Assembly (NCBI GenBank): GCA_036874045.1
Contig: CM072336.1
Span: 16,611,001-16,675,000 of the forward strand
DNA from: Cymodocea nodosa
Taxonomy: Eukaryota > Streptophyta > Magnoliopsida > Alismatales > Cymodoceaceae
Length of the DNA stretch: 64,000 nt
Direction of reading: 5' to 3'
The notes below the pieces were generated by a model that was given only the letters and a program-made list of their open reading frames with translations, was not told where the DNA came from and made no database searches. Numbering within the stretch: position 1 is the stretch's first letter; the number at the start of each line of letters is the position of its first letter. This document shows positions 48,891 through 60,882 of this stretch, piece after piece. The translations under genes were made by a program, and so were the position numbers.

Positions 48891-50240
48891 TGATGTTTCA
48901 TTCAGCTACCCTCCTAGAGGAGGTATCAATTTCATTAACAATTCTGTTAATATGGTTAGGTACTACTTGCATTGGCAATCCTCCAATAGGTCTAACTTTT
49001 ATTGATTCTTTCTGTCTAAGGGGTATATTTCTATTTATATTTTGATTTTGAATTGCAACATTTCCAAATACAAAATCTAGGCAATTGTTTAATTGTTGAA
49101 TTATCTTTTCTAACTTCTCTATTCTAGATCCTTATTCAATTAATGCTTCATAACTTATATTTTTGTCATTTATATTTTCTCCTACCTGGAAATTGTTGTT
49201 TCTCCAAGATAAATTCGAGTGATTTCTCCAATTAGGGTTATAAGAATTTCCAAAGTTATCTTTCTGGTTTCTAGCATAAATAATATCTAAATCATTAACA
49301 TTTGTACTCTTTTCTGCTAGCTTTTTGATTTAATGATAACTCTTCTATTTTCTTTGTTAATTCAGTTAATTTAACTTCAAGCATAGTGCATGAATCTATT
49401 TCATGCATTCCCCTTGTCAATATTCTTTTATCTGCAATAGCTTCAGCTGAGTTTTCCCACTGAGCAGTTCTTTTTGCAAAGTTTTCTAAGTATGCCCATG
49501 CTTCTTCACTACACAATTTTAAAAATCCATTATGACAAGTAGATTCTAATAAAGATTTCGTTGAAACATCTATGCCTTCATAAATTATACCTATCAATTA
49601 TGCTTTACTCATTGCATAATGTGGACATTGAGTCAGTAAATCTTTAAATCTTTCAAAATATTTCTAGAATGATTCTCCCTGTTTTTGGCTACACATTAAT
49701 ATTTCCTTTTTCTTTCTAATCGTTTGATGTGTTGGATAATATTTTTCCAAAAAAACAGAGCAAAATTCAATCCATGTAGAAATTGAATCATGCAACAGAG
49801 TATATAACCATCTCTTAGCTGTGTCTTTTAAAGAAAAAGTGATATATCTAAGTTTAATAGCATCTATACTCATATTCGGCATTTTCATCATTTGACAAAC
49901 TTCATTAAATTCTCTAAGGAAATAATAAGCATCCTCTCTTTGTAATCCATGAAAATGTGGCAATTGACTAATATAATTAGATTTCAGTGCAAACTTATCT
50001 CCCTAAAAGTTTGGCAATCGAATACATGAAGGTTCATCAACTAATTCAAGATATAGAATTTCCCCTAATGATTTCTCTACTAGAGCAGCCATATCTTCAT
50101 TCTCTTTTATAGAAAGGTTAGCTACACCCCTATGGATTTCGTTAAAGTCCAATTCAGAAAATTTTTCAGTATGTCTCTGTGTTGAATAATCCTATATAGG
50201 AGTTCTTACTAATCGTTTAGTGCTAGGAGAACGAATCTAT
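48891..50240 (-). pseudogene. gypsy gag, minus-strand copy
   Basis: Athila-type gag on the minus strand. It has an N-terminal RSPSTKRLVRTPI block (about 50250-50200) and the PHFHGLQREDAYYFLREFNE segment of the Retrotrans_gag domain (about 49960-49640). A helical capsid part follows (about 49600-49300), then an N/W-rich tail and an RPIGGLPMQ-like end near 48960. It forms the particle core. Broken. Confidence 0.8.
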
Positions 50241-51210
50241 ATGCTTATAAACTCTTAACAAAAAATAATAGAAGATTAATTACGTACCAATCTGAAGCTT
50301 TATATAGAGTAGATAGTTGTTGACGGATGAAGTTGAATCAGCTACTTCTCCTTCTAGTTCCCCAACAAATTTTCTTTTCTCAAATGCTGGTAACTTGTAA
50401 ACAACATTCTATTCTATATTTATAATGCACATCCATAAAGCAAATAAATCTTGTTGCAAGAACGTGTCTTGTAACGTGCAGTATGGTTCCTATTTTTATG
50501 GGTACGTGTGCCACTTCTAATTTCAAATTTCAGTAACTGCTAAACCCACGAAGTTTCATTCGTGACTAAAAGAATAATCATTTAGCTTAATCCACAAACT
50601 AACCTTGTTGAGTTACAGATAACTCGATGGAATAGCTTCGGTTACTACTGCTAACTCCACGGACTAACTTCGTTGAGTTATAGATAACTCAACAAAGTGA
50701 CCTTATATTATATTATTGACCTCGTGGAGTTAAGGTTAACTCAATGGACTTACTTCATTGAGTTAACACTTAGCAACCTCTAAGTTTACTCCTTGTATTA
50801 ACTTCTATACTTTTCTTCTCTCCTGCATTTTTCCAACTTAAATAAAATTAAATACATGTCATTAATGCAGCATTCTAATTAAAACTCATTTACATCTAAA
50901 CATTATATAAATATTTAACTTGCAATGCATTTCATGTTGTACAGAATTTTATATTTTACTTGGCAGCATGTAGATATTTTCAGGCATTAATTAGTTATCG
51001 TGCCTTTAATCTTGTCATTCAGCAGATTGCATAATGTTCAAACAGTTGTTTAATATTCAAGATAGTTCATCTAGTACATCATTCTCAAACACAAATGCAA
51101 AAACATCTAATAAACATACATTCATTTATACAAATAGTGTACAATCAGTCAGATATTTTCCATACAAATATATACAATTACAAGTAGACGAACAATATAA
51201 TTTTAATCTT
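50241..51210 (-). repeat. LTR-like stretch of the minus-strand gypsy segment
   Basis: No coding sequence. It lies between the end of an extra ORF and a gag, as an LTR would, and ends on the minus strand at a TTTGTTGGGGAACTAG stretch that resembles a primer site (about 50375-50360). GAGTTA/TAACTC palindromes with CCACGG and CAACGA flanks occupy about 50585-50765. It matches 60883-62060. Confidence 0.55.
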
Positions 51211-51640
51211 TTCTCCTAAGTTCATCTACTTCCTTTTGGAGCTTTTCTAATTGTTGCTTGTTTAGAATGAAAAAGTGCATAATATTAACGGTTATATGAT
51301 GGTTAATTGCATAATATTTAGCTTATCATATGAGAATTAAGCCATTATGTTACAATTGCACTGTTATATACTTTAATGAAAGAATCTACTTAATTTTGGG
51401 GAATTAATATTAATTTAGTGCATTTCTGAACTATCGGTAAAGTACAGGCTGTGAAATTCTTAAGTATCTGAATTTTCTGTTATTTCAGATAGTTATGTTT
51501 AATGTATAGAAGAGTTATGTTTAAATTACCGAATAGTTATGTTTAAAAGAATATTTTATTATTTCCTGAAGTACACATGTCGAAACCATAATGCATGACT
51601 TAAGTGGATTTTCGGTGAGTTATCTCTAACTATCTGAAAT

Positions 51641-51898
51641 GCATCTAGGCATCAGATAGTTAGACTTGTAACTCTCTGAAATATTTCTTTATTATAAAAC
51701 TACTGATGACACATGTCGTGATCTGAAAGATTGACTTAAGTTATATATCGGTGAGTTATTTGTAACTATCTGAAATGCATCTGAGCATCGGATAGTTAAG
51801 TCTGTAACTATTCAAAATGCATCTAGGCATCAAATAGTTAAGTTTGTAAGTATCTGAAATGCACCTGAGCATCGGATAGTTAAATTTATGCACGTGTT
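51641..51898 (+). repeat. 42-base palindromic minisatellite in the H LTR
   Basis: Units of about 42 bases beginning GCATCTGAGCATCGGATAG and ending in a TAACTATCTGAAAT-like half lie at 51641-51682, 51777-51818 and 51819-51860, with a partial unit to 51898. Each unit holds ATCGGATAGTTA facing TAACTATCTGA, so it could fold into a hairpin. Confidence 0.7.
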
Positions 51899-52131
51899 TT
51901 ATAGTTAAATCAATGAAGTAAGTCCGTTGAGTTAACTGTAACTTCACGGACCATTTATTTTTTAATATGCCACTGTAGCGGTTGCAAGAACAAGATAGTT
52001 GGAAGAAAAAACCACGATCGCACGTATCATGCAGGAATTCACTCGTTGAAGGGAGAAGAAATCATCGTCGTTGATATGAATGAAGGAAATCCAACAGATC
52101 ATTCAAGCAAAAGCAGTTACCATTGAAGAAT

Positions 52132-52139
52132 TATAAAAG
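52132..52139 (+). promoter_or_regulatory. TATA box in the H LTR
   Basis: TATAAAAG in the middle of the LTR, followed about 80 bases later by a CAC/CAT-rich microsatellite (52218-52263). The position fits a U3/R border; use is inferred. Confidence 0.5.
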
Positions 52140-53303
52140 AAAAGAAGGTGTGTGGCCAGTGTGTGTAGAGGAGGATCACCGAGCTTTCTATAGGTAGCGT
52201 CGGCAATTCTATGAAGTACCACACCAACCATCACCACCACCACCATAACCACCATAATCACCAACCATTAGAGGTCTGTGAGGATACTTTTCTGATGTCG
52301 AGTCGATTCCGAGCCAAACACAGTGTCTGACAACCACTGTGAGGAGTGATCGCGTCGCGGGAAGGGAAGCCATTTTCACCAAGTGCCGACTCATATCTCA
52401 AGAGATCGTAAAGCTTCTAGCCTTGGCTTCGGATTGATGCCTATATGTTGAAGAAGAGATCATTTTGCAATTCTGGACTCGCGATTCTATAGGGAGAGGA
52501 GACAAAATTGTAGGTGGTTTAATTTTCAATGGTGTAATCGCATCGCATGTAGTGACGGAAGTATTTACTATCGACTGAGATTACTTTACATTTCACCTTT
52601 CACCCATTTTCATGCTCATATCAAAACAAAAATACCAAAAACAACTTATCTGCATTTGTATTTTGTATTTGGGTATTGTATTATTTGTTTTGTATTGTGA
52701 TTAATGTTATCTTTGTCAGTGTCGTGATTGTTTTATATTTGTTTTAGTTTTACAGTTTACTGAAATTGGTTCGTTTAATAGACTTAAAGATTTTAATGGT
52801 TACTATTTGAATTATCTAAATGTTAGTATTGCCTAATGATAAATCCAATGTTTATTAACATTAAAGAGCTTAATTGATGTTATTTACAATCTGTGGAACC
52901 GCCCAATGGTTGGCCGAATTCCTTTGTAAATAGCAGTATTAAATAGGAAAGACAAGCTCGTGGAGTTAACTTAAGTCCACAAGTTTAGTCCATTGAGTTA
53001 GTCATAACTCAACGAACTTAGTCTGTTGAGTTAACTGTAACTCAACGGAGAGCTTATTGAATATATAAATTTGATGGTTAAAAACAGAACAGTTCGCAAT
53101 TCTTAAGCAATTCCCTATGGGATCGACCTATACTTGCACACTAATACAATAGACACTATTCACTTCTAGTTAAAATACAAATTAGAATTAATATCTAATT
53201 TTTGTGAAAGGTTGTTTGTTTACTTCTAAAAAGAAATTCAGTGATATAGGCATAAAGATAAATTAACTAAGTAAAAACAAAAGTCAACAAATCCAAGTTT
53301 TTC

Positions 53304-53386
53304 TAGCGCGTTGCTGGGTAACCAATCAAGTTTTCTAGTGCTGTGTTGGAGATCCAAACATGTATTCTGACGTCGTTGCCGAGGGA
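53304..53386 (+). other. Three Asp-tRNA primer-site-like sequences in a row
   Basis: TAGCGCGTTGCTGGG (53304), TAGTGCTGTGTTGGAGA (53336) and TGACGTCGTTGCCGAGGGA (53368) each resemble the Athila-type primer site TGGCGCCGTTGCCGGGGA. The first two are preceded by the same AAGTTTTTC block, as if this junction had been duplicated. Confidence 0.6.
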
Positions 53387-53437
53387 TTCATATAAGCAAT
53401 TGTTAGAGCTATTTCGTTTTAATAGCCAGAGTGTTGT

Positions 53438-54440
53438 GTGTTTTCTTCTATAATCGAGAATATGGCATATGCTTATGCTCAAAGATTTCTGAAACCTATA
53501 GTTAGCATATGTGAATTCTGCAATTCTGAAGGACACGACATTTCTAACTGTTTGAAACTGAGACGTTTGCAAATGGCTAGATCCCATGAACAACAAATGA
53601 ATTATCCTCATTATAATAGAGCCGAGTATGAGAATCCAATAGTTTACCCAACTGATGGTCAATATAGAATGTGTAAGATGTTGAGACACTGAAGTTTGTG
53701 ATACGTATGATAGACTGGAGCATAGTATAGAGCAAAACCTGGACAAACTAGAATACTTTATGTGTCAGCAACAAGAAGTCAACCAATTAAACTATAAAGA
53801 AGCATATTTAGAACCTAAACTAGATATAATTTACGAAACTAAAAAAATCATAATGAAAATTGATCAAAAATTGAACGCAATGAGATTAGATAATCTGGAA
53901 AGAAAACTAAAAGCATTGGACAAATATACAATGAAAATACAAGTTATGCAATAGGACAATGGAAATTATAATGTTATAGATCTACATAATTTACAAAATA
54001 CACAGCCAAAAGAAAATACTAATGCAAGAGAATTTAAAGAATGTACTTTAAAACTAAAAACAATTGAAGATCATAATCACGAAAATGATATACAAAAACA
54101 TCATGAGAGTAATGAAAATTTGGAAGATGTATGTGTAACATTAAGATCTGGAACTGATATACCATCAAGAACTCAAAATGAAAATAATATGAAGGTGGAT
54201 AAGAGTAAAAATCAAAATGATAATGAAAATGTAATAGTTGAAAATCTAGAAATCACTGAAGAACAATCTGAATCTGCTAATGAGGCTAAAAATGATCAAA
54301 CAAATCAAACGAAAGAAAAAGAATCTTTTAAATCACAATCTTTAACACCCTATCCTAAAAGATTACAACAAACAATACCTGAAAAAAAGAAAAAATCAGA
54401 GAAATTTTTGAAAAAGTGCAAGTTAACATTCCTTTGTTAA
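53438..54440 (+). pseudogene. gag C-terminal (nucleocapsid-like) remnant of H
   Basis: A zinc knuckle CEFCNSEGHDISNC (C-x2-C-x4-H-x4-C, 53510-53551) binds nucleic acid in this family. It is followed by a charged, partly coiled-coil region (about 53760-53950) and an E/N/K-rich linker with the TLRSGTDIPSR block (54130-54165) that precedes protease in Athila-type elements. Broken. Confidence 0.72.
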
Positions 54441-54556
54441 ATCTATTGTAGAAAATATCACCTTGTGCTAAATTTTTGAATGATTGGTGTACTAAGAAAA
54501 GAGATTAAAAAGTTCTTAGAAATGTCTTTTTAGCTAAGCAAAGTAGTTCCCTATTT

Positions 54557-57500
54557 TTGCCACAAATTCCTAAAAAGTTATCTAATCTTGGAATCCCTGT
54601 TATATCATGCACCATAGGAAATACCATTCTAAAAAGAACCATAATAGACTTAGGTGCAGGTATAAATGTTATGCCAAGTGATATATTTGCATCCTTAGGA
54701 TTAGAAGGTTTAACTCCTACTAGTACGGTTATTCAATTAGCTGATAGAAGTATAAGATACCCTAGAGGAAAAATAGAGGATGTCTTAATTAAAATCAAAA
54801 GCTTTATATCCTATTGATATTGTAATTTTGGATTCCCAACAAATTAAGCATAAAAATAGTGATACATCTTTAATTTTGGGAAGGCCATTTTTAGCTACAT
54901 CCGAGGCTGTTATAAATTGTAAAACTAGAGTAATGAAGTTAGCATATGGTAATGAGGATACTCAATTAAACATTTTTAAACTAGAAAGGTTTGAGGAGTT
55001 TGAAATGTCCTTACATACCATAGACTTTTTAGAGGATGAAGGAGATATGTTAGATGATGTGATTCAAGAAGAATTAAATAGGCAAATCAATTCTGAAACT
55101 TTAGAGGCAAGTGAAAGCATAAATATAGAAGGAGATCTGGAAAAAATTAATTTAGAAAATGATGATGTTCAATTAGGAGCTCTAGCTTCTGATGGGCAAC
55201 ATTTAGAATTAAAACATTTACCTCCTGAATTAACCTATATATTTCTGGAAGAGAAACGAACATGTCCAATCATTATTGCTTCAGATTTAAAAGAAGATCA
55301 AATAGCTAGATTAAAAGATGTAGTGAAAAGTTATAAAGAAGCAATAGGATGGACTATCAATGATATAAAAGGGTTAAGTTCAACTTTATGCTGTCACCAC
55401 ATATATTTAGAAGAGAATGCTAAACCTACTAGAATTCCTGAGAGGAGATTAAATCCAAACCTTAAAGAAGTAGTCAAGAAAGAAATAGTAAAATGGTTAG
55501 ATAATGACATAATTTATCCGATTTCTGATAGCTCGTGGGTTAGCCCAATCCATGTAGTTCCCAAGAAATCAAGATTAATAGTTATTAGGAATGAAAGTCA
55601 AAACTTGATACCTACTAGAATTCAATCAGTCTAGAGAGTATGTATAAACTATAGAAAGCTGAATGTTGTGACTAGGAAAGATCATTTTCCCTTACCTTTT
55701 ATAGATCAAATGTTGGAAAGATTAGCAAGGCAAGAATATTTTTGTTTCCTAGATGGGTATTCAGGTTATAATCAAATTCCAGTAGCATTAGAGGATCAAT
55801 AGAAAACAACTTTCACTTGTCCTAATGGAACTTATGCTTTTAAGAGAATGTCATTTGGATTATGCAATGCACCAGCCACCTTTCAAATGTGTATACAGGG
55901 CATATTTACTGAAATGACTGAAGATTTCTTAGAAATATTTATGGATGATTTTACTATTTATGGCAATTCATATGAAGTTTGTTTAAAAAATTTAGACCAA
56001 ATATTAAAATGCTATGTGGAAAAAAATCTGGTTCTAAATTGGGAAAAATGTCACTTCATGGTTAAACAAGAAATAGTCTTAGGGCATGTTGTTTCTAAGA
56101 AAGGGTTGGAAGTAGATAAAGCTAAAATAGAAGTAATTTCTAATGTACCAGAACCTAAATCATTAAAAGATATTAGATCATTTCTAAGACATGCTAGTTT
56201 TTATAGAAGATTTATTAAAGACTTTAGCAAAATAGCTAGACCTTTAGCTAATCTATTAAAAGATGTCCCATTTAACTTCAATAAAAATTGCAATGAAGCA
56301 TTTTTCAAACTTAAAACTAGCTTAATTTCAACTCCTATAATTCAAGCACCTGATTGGAGCCATCCATTTGAATTAATGTGCGATGCATCTAATTTTGTTG
56401 TAGGAGCAGTGTTGGGACAAAAGATAGAAAAATCTCTTAGAGTGATTCATTATGTAAGCAAAACCTTAAATGATGCTCAAGTTAATTACACAACTACTGA
56501 AAAAGAACTATTAATTATTGTGTTTGCCTTGGAAAAGTTTAGATCATATCTGATTGGAGCTAAGGTAATAGTATACATGGATCATGCAGCTTTAAAACAC
56601 CTAATAGCAAAAAAAGAAACTAAGCCTAGATTAATCCGATGGATATTATTATTACAAGAATTTGATCTAGAAATTAAAAATAAAAAAGGTTGTGAGAATG
56701 TAGTAGCAAATCATTTGTCAAGATTACAAATAGAAAAATCAAATATTGAAATTAAGGATAATTTTCCTAATGAACAATTAATGACCATCAACACAATGCC
56801 TTGGTATGCAGACATAGTTAATTACTTAGTTACTGGTTTAACACCTAAGGATTGGAATAGACAGGATAAGAAATTGTTTTTCTCAAGAGTAAAATATTAC
56901 TATTGGGAAGACCCATACTTATTTAAGAAATGTCCTGATCTAGTTTTAAGGAGGTGTGTTCCAGAAACTAAATATCAGAGCATATTGTCTTTCTATCATG
57001 ACCAAGCTTGTGGAGGGCATTTTGGCTTAGGGAAAACTATTGCAAAAATTCTACAAAGTGGGTTTTATTGGCCAACACTATTCAAAGATGCTCATAAATA
57101 TTGCTTAAGTTGTTTAAGATGTCAACAAATAGGAAGAATATCAAAGAAGAATATGATGCTTCTTAATCCTATTGTTGAGGTTGAAATCTTTGATGTGTGG
57201 GGAATAGATTTTATGGGTCCATTTCCTATGTCTAATCAATTTAATTACATATTGTTAGGGGTGGATTATGTATCTAAATGGATAGAAGCTATTCCTACAA
57301 AAACTAATGACAACAAAGTAATAATACAATTTATAAGAACCAATATATTTGCCAGATTTGGAATACCTAAAGCTATTATCAGTGATAGAGGAACTCATTT
57401 CTGTAATAGAAGTTTTGAAGCCTTAATGAAGAAATATGGAGTAAACCACAAAATTGCAACATCATATCATCCGCAAACAAGTGGACAAGTAGAAAGTGCT

Positions 57501-58103
57501 AACAAACAAATTAAGTTAATCTTAGAAAAAGTAGTAAATCCTACTAGAACATATTGGGCTAATAGATTGATAGATGCACTTTGGTCTTATAGAACTGCTT
57601 ATAAGACAAGCTTAGGTATGTCACCTTTTAGGCTAGTATATGGAAAAAGTTGTCATTTACTAGCTGAAATAGAACATAAAGCTTATTGGGCATTAAAAAC
57701 TTTGAACACTAATTTAAATCAAGTTGCTGAAAATAGGAAAATGCAATTGATTGAATTAGAAGAATTTAGGAATGAAGCTTATTCGAAGACTGTAAGAGAA
57801 AAAGAGAAAATGAAATTCTGGCATGATAGGAAAATTATTCCAAAAAGCTTTGAAATAGGACAAGAAGTATATCTTTACATGGCTAGACTCCATAACCATC
57901 CAAGAAAATTAAGATCTAGATGAGCAATACCTTACATAGTTCGAAATATTTATCCCTATGGAGCTATTGAGATTGAAAATCCTAAAAATCAGAATATATT
58001 TAAAGTAAATGGACAAAGACTTAGACCTATTTTGAAAATACCAAAAAGCTCCTTTGGAATTATAGAAGAAGTCAGAGTAGAGGACTACTCGAGCTTTACT
58101 TAG
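54557..58103 (+). pseudogene. pol of element H (protease, RT, RNase H, integrase)
   Basis: Protease with the IIDLGAGINVMP active-site block and LADRSIRYPRG (54635-54790). Reverse transcriptase covers about 55240-56150, with [23 protein letters not shown] and FMDDF at about 55948. RNase H lies at about 56270-56750, with [18 protein letters not shown]. Integrase has an H-H-C-C zinc domain (about 56990-57125) and a core with D at 57207, D at 57384 and E at 57492. The C-terminal part runs to a stop at 58103. Gypsy order, with integrase last, separates it from the copia elements to the left. Broken, though a 2 kb stretch from 55848 reads open. Confidence 0.9.
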
Positions 58104-58668
58104 TAATAAATCAGTTTTTATTTTATTTTCATATAAAAAAAAATTAAAAATTATAAAATTATAAAATATAAAAATTGTTGTGGTTCAATCGATTGGATCC
58201 ATCGGTATGATCAGAACATAAAAAATCTATATTAATTTTTAGTAAAAAAACTTTTGGTTTTACCGAAACATAGTATCGATTCAATTGAAAAAAAAGTTGG
58301 TCTGACCAAAACATAGTATCGGTTAAACTGGTAAAAACCGAAAAAAAAACTATTATCTTAAGTATTTTTTATTATATCTGTCTATACGGGATGTCCGTTG
58401 AGTTAAGCATAACTCAACAAGCTTACTCTGTTGAGTCTTGAGTAACTCAATGGAGTATTGTAGTTAAGTCCACGAACTTAGTCCGTGGAGTTATTGTAAT
58501 TCCACGGATGAGAGAGCGAGAGTTTGTTTGAGAAATGACCCAATTACCCGCCTAAACTTAGGACTTAGTTAGACTAAAACCTAGGTTTTTGGGGGCATTA
58601 TCTGGCAGATTAGTTATAACTTAGAATAGAAAGATCAGAGTGATTCCGTGTCGTTGTATAATTCCACG
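58104..58668 (+). promoter_or_regulatory. Spacer between pol and extra ORF of H, with GAGTTA palindromes
   Basis: Noncoding, A-rich at first, then two copies of an ACCGAAACATAGTATCG-like repeat (58261-58325). A block of inverted repeats follows at 58394-58507 (GTTGAGTTA...TAACTCAAC; CCGTGGAGTTA...TAATTCCACGG), about 160 bases before the ORF ATG. The layout matches that upstream of the extra ORFs of A, B and C. Confidence 0.5.
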
Positions 58669-60882
58669 ATGAGGAAGATGACACCCGAATTCTGTGAAGA
58701 TGCTGTTGACACATCACAATTTCTGAAAGAGTCAGAGGAATGGCACACGCGACATAAAATCAAGAATACGACAAGAGAAAAAGAGCTATAGAAGGTAGAA
58801 TTTGAACTTTTCAACTTGAGAAGAGTTTTAGTAGATTTGGGCATACAAATACCCTAGATAATCGAAACAAGAATCAGAGTAGCAACAGAAATTGCTGTCA
58901 ATAAAGAAAGAAAAATCAGGCCAAACAACAAAGTAGCCCTAGAGCTAATCCAACGCAAGGCCAGATTATGGTTCAAAAAGCGCATTGCTGGTCGTGCAAG
59001 GGGTGTAATAAGGCAGCAGCAACTAGTAGAAGAAGAACAAGAGAAGCCAATTGCTGAAAGACCTATTCCTGAGGAACAGCAGCTAGGACCTTCAGTTCCA
59101 CCATTCAGGCTGTTGGCACGAGCAACAATGTTGGGGCCTTCAATTGAAGAGGAATTAAGAGAATTCCAAGGACTGGTTCAAGTTGGGAAAAACCAAGGAG
59201 AATCAGAAGATGTGGTAGTAGCTAAAGCACACCTGATATTTGATGCACTTTGAAAGAAGAGGGCTGCAGAAAAATTGAAAGCCCAATACAAAATTAAAGT
59301 TGAACAGCATCAAAGAACCACTATCAGATTTGCTGCAAGAGGAGAAGCTAAAGCTGGTTCTTCGAGACCAGCAAATATTGAAAAAATTAAATAGGAAGAG
59401 CTAGTACCTATGGCTCAAAGGCATACAAAGCCTTTGTATGTGGATTTAATCTCAGAAGTAGAAGAGGAAGACCAAGCACAATTAATCAAACGAAGGAAAG
59501 GAAAAGAGATAGTGCTTGAATGTCAAAAGGAGATTAAATCTGAAGTACCAACAACAACAATGCCTGTAGAGCCAATTTTGGTGAACCTGCTATCCGATTC
59601 TAAGGAGGAGCAGGAGCAACAGCAAAAGCAAAGAGAAGAACAAAAATAGGATGAAACTAGTCTGCAATCTGTACAAGAAGAAGAAACAGAAATTAGGGTA
59701 GAAACTGATTTGCCCATGACTCCATCCCAATCTGCCATAGAATTAGAAAGAACAGTGACAATGCAGATTGGTAATCAGGAGGAAGAAGAAAGAACAGAAA
59801 CTGAACGAGAAGCTAAACAAGTCCATATGGAAAAAAATGACTTTGCAGATTCGACTGAATTTAATGAAATACTTCAAGATAGAGTGGAGAGTTCTACCGA
59901 CTCACCACCACAGACAAAAGTAGAAGAAAATGTTCAGGAATCTACAGAACATTTTCAGCAAGTTCAAGTTCAACCTATGGAAGAGGAAAATCAAGAATAA
60001 ACCCCTCTAGAACAACAAAGTCACATTCCTGACCTGACTGAAGCAACAATTCTGAATGAAGTACACTTTTGGAGTTAGGAAGCTTATAATAAATACCAAG
60101 AGATTAGGGGTTATGATATCATATACAGTAGACTAGTAAATTAGGATGGAATGCAAGAAATTAAGGAATTATTTGAATTCCAGGGTTTACTACAATTTAT
60201 TTCTCAACAGAAAGGGCATGCAATATACGAAAACCTAGTGCCCTGCTTTTATGCTAATTTAAGAGAAGAAGAAGGACAATTAATTTCCAACGTAGAGGAA
60301 GCTGATGTATAGATAACACCAGAGCTTCTCCACAACATTTGTGGATTGAAGAATAAAGGAAAAGAAATTTTGGAAAGCACAACTGCCATTGAATGGACAG
60401 AGTAGGAAATCAAGGACAGTTTGGCTATCAATCCTGGTGTGCCATTATTAAATAGATTGAAGCATTTAAATGGTAAATCACACATGATAGCTAATATTTT
60501 GATTAAAAATGTCTACCAACGACAAGGCCATGATATTGAACTGAGTCAATTTGTCAAATGGGCCACTTATGCAATTGTGAATAGAATTCAAGTTAATTGG
60601 TGTCAAGTCTTCCTATCCAAGATGAAGTCTGCAAAGCAGAAATTATTTTATGGAGATTTGATACCTATATTGATGGTAGACTGTATTGATTTCACGGAAT
60701 AGACATCTAAAAGGATAAGATCAATAACCATTTTAGTGAAAGAATATAGAAATTATGTTGCAGCTACTGAAGTATTTGTACCTTCTAGAGGCATTATTGG
60801 AGCTGTAGAGAGGATAGAACAATTAGAGCAACAAATAGAAAAACTCTAGAAGGAAGTAGATGAACTTAGGAATAGAGGCTAA
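58669..60882 (+). pseudogene. Extra (env-position) ORF of gypsy element H
   Basis: ATG at 58669 to a stop at 60880-60882, about 738 codons. It has an acidic N-terminus, a basic R/K-rich stretch (about 58910-59010), a long E/Q-rich middle, and a conserved C-terminal domain at about 60085-60710. That domain has ELFEFQGLLQFIS, LVPCFYANL, CGLKNKGKEIL, LNGKSHMIANIL, VNRIQVNW and KLFYGDLI. A short coiled coil closes it (60800-60880). The domain is plainly homologous to that of copia element A. No signal peptide or membrane span is seen. Function unknown; broken by several interruptions. Confidence 0.78.

Larger units (their letters stand above)
47376..51265 (-). mobile_element. Gypsy (Athila-like) segment, minus strand, with gag and F-box
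   Basis: On the minus strand: the last codons of an extra ORF of the H type (about 51265-51215, KEVDELRRK), an LTR-like noncoding stretch with GAGTTA repeats (about 50360-51210), a gag (about 50240-48900), a short spacer with the same repeats, and an F-box pseudogene. It is homologous in the same order to 60830-64000 on the plus strand. Both ends are abrupt: at 47375 it meets the E LTR, and at 51265 unrelated DNA. Broken. Confidence 0.8.
51266..53303 (+). repeat. 5' LTR of gypsy element H
   Basis: Noncoding; ends just before Asp-tRNA-type primer sites. The second half (about 52240-53300) matches the reversed piece at 41800-42838 and has the GGGATCGACC block near its end (53119). TATAAAAG at 52132 may be the promoter. 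The left half has CGGATAGTTA...TAACTATCTGAAAT repeats. The exact 5' boundary is not determined; 51266 is where similarity to the preceding gypsy segment stops. Confidence 0.6.
53304..60882 (+). mobile_element. Athila-like Ty3/gypsy element H, interior
   Basis: Interior of a gypsy element in family order: primer site, nucleocapsid-like zinc knuckle (53510-53551), protease (about 54557-54817), reverse transcriptase, RNase H, integrase (to 58103), a spacer with GAGTTA repeats, and an extra ORF (58669-60882). Only the nucleocapsid end of gag is recognised near the primer site. The 5' LTR lies upstream (to about 53303); a matching 3' LTR is not evident in the window. Broken at roughly fifteen places, so probably several million years old, though no LTR pair is available to date it. 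Confidence 0.83.

Noticed and set aside
51756-51947. Repetitive small protein on the minus strand
   Set aside because: Its repeated peptides come from the 42-base minisatellite, whose unit length is a multiple of three, so the frame stays open by chance.
55240-58103. Integrated pararetrovirus (caulimovirus-like) because of gypsy-type RT
   Set aside because: A complete integrase with zinc domain and D, D, E positions follows RNase H, and LTR plus Asp-tRNA primer sites are present, which fits Athila-like gypsy.
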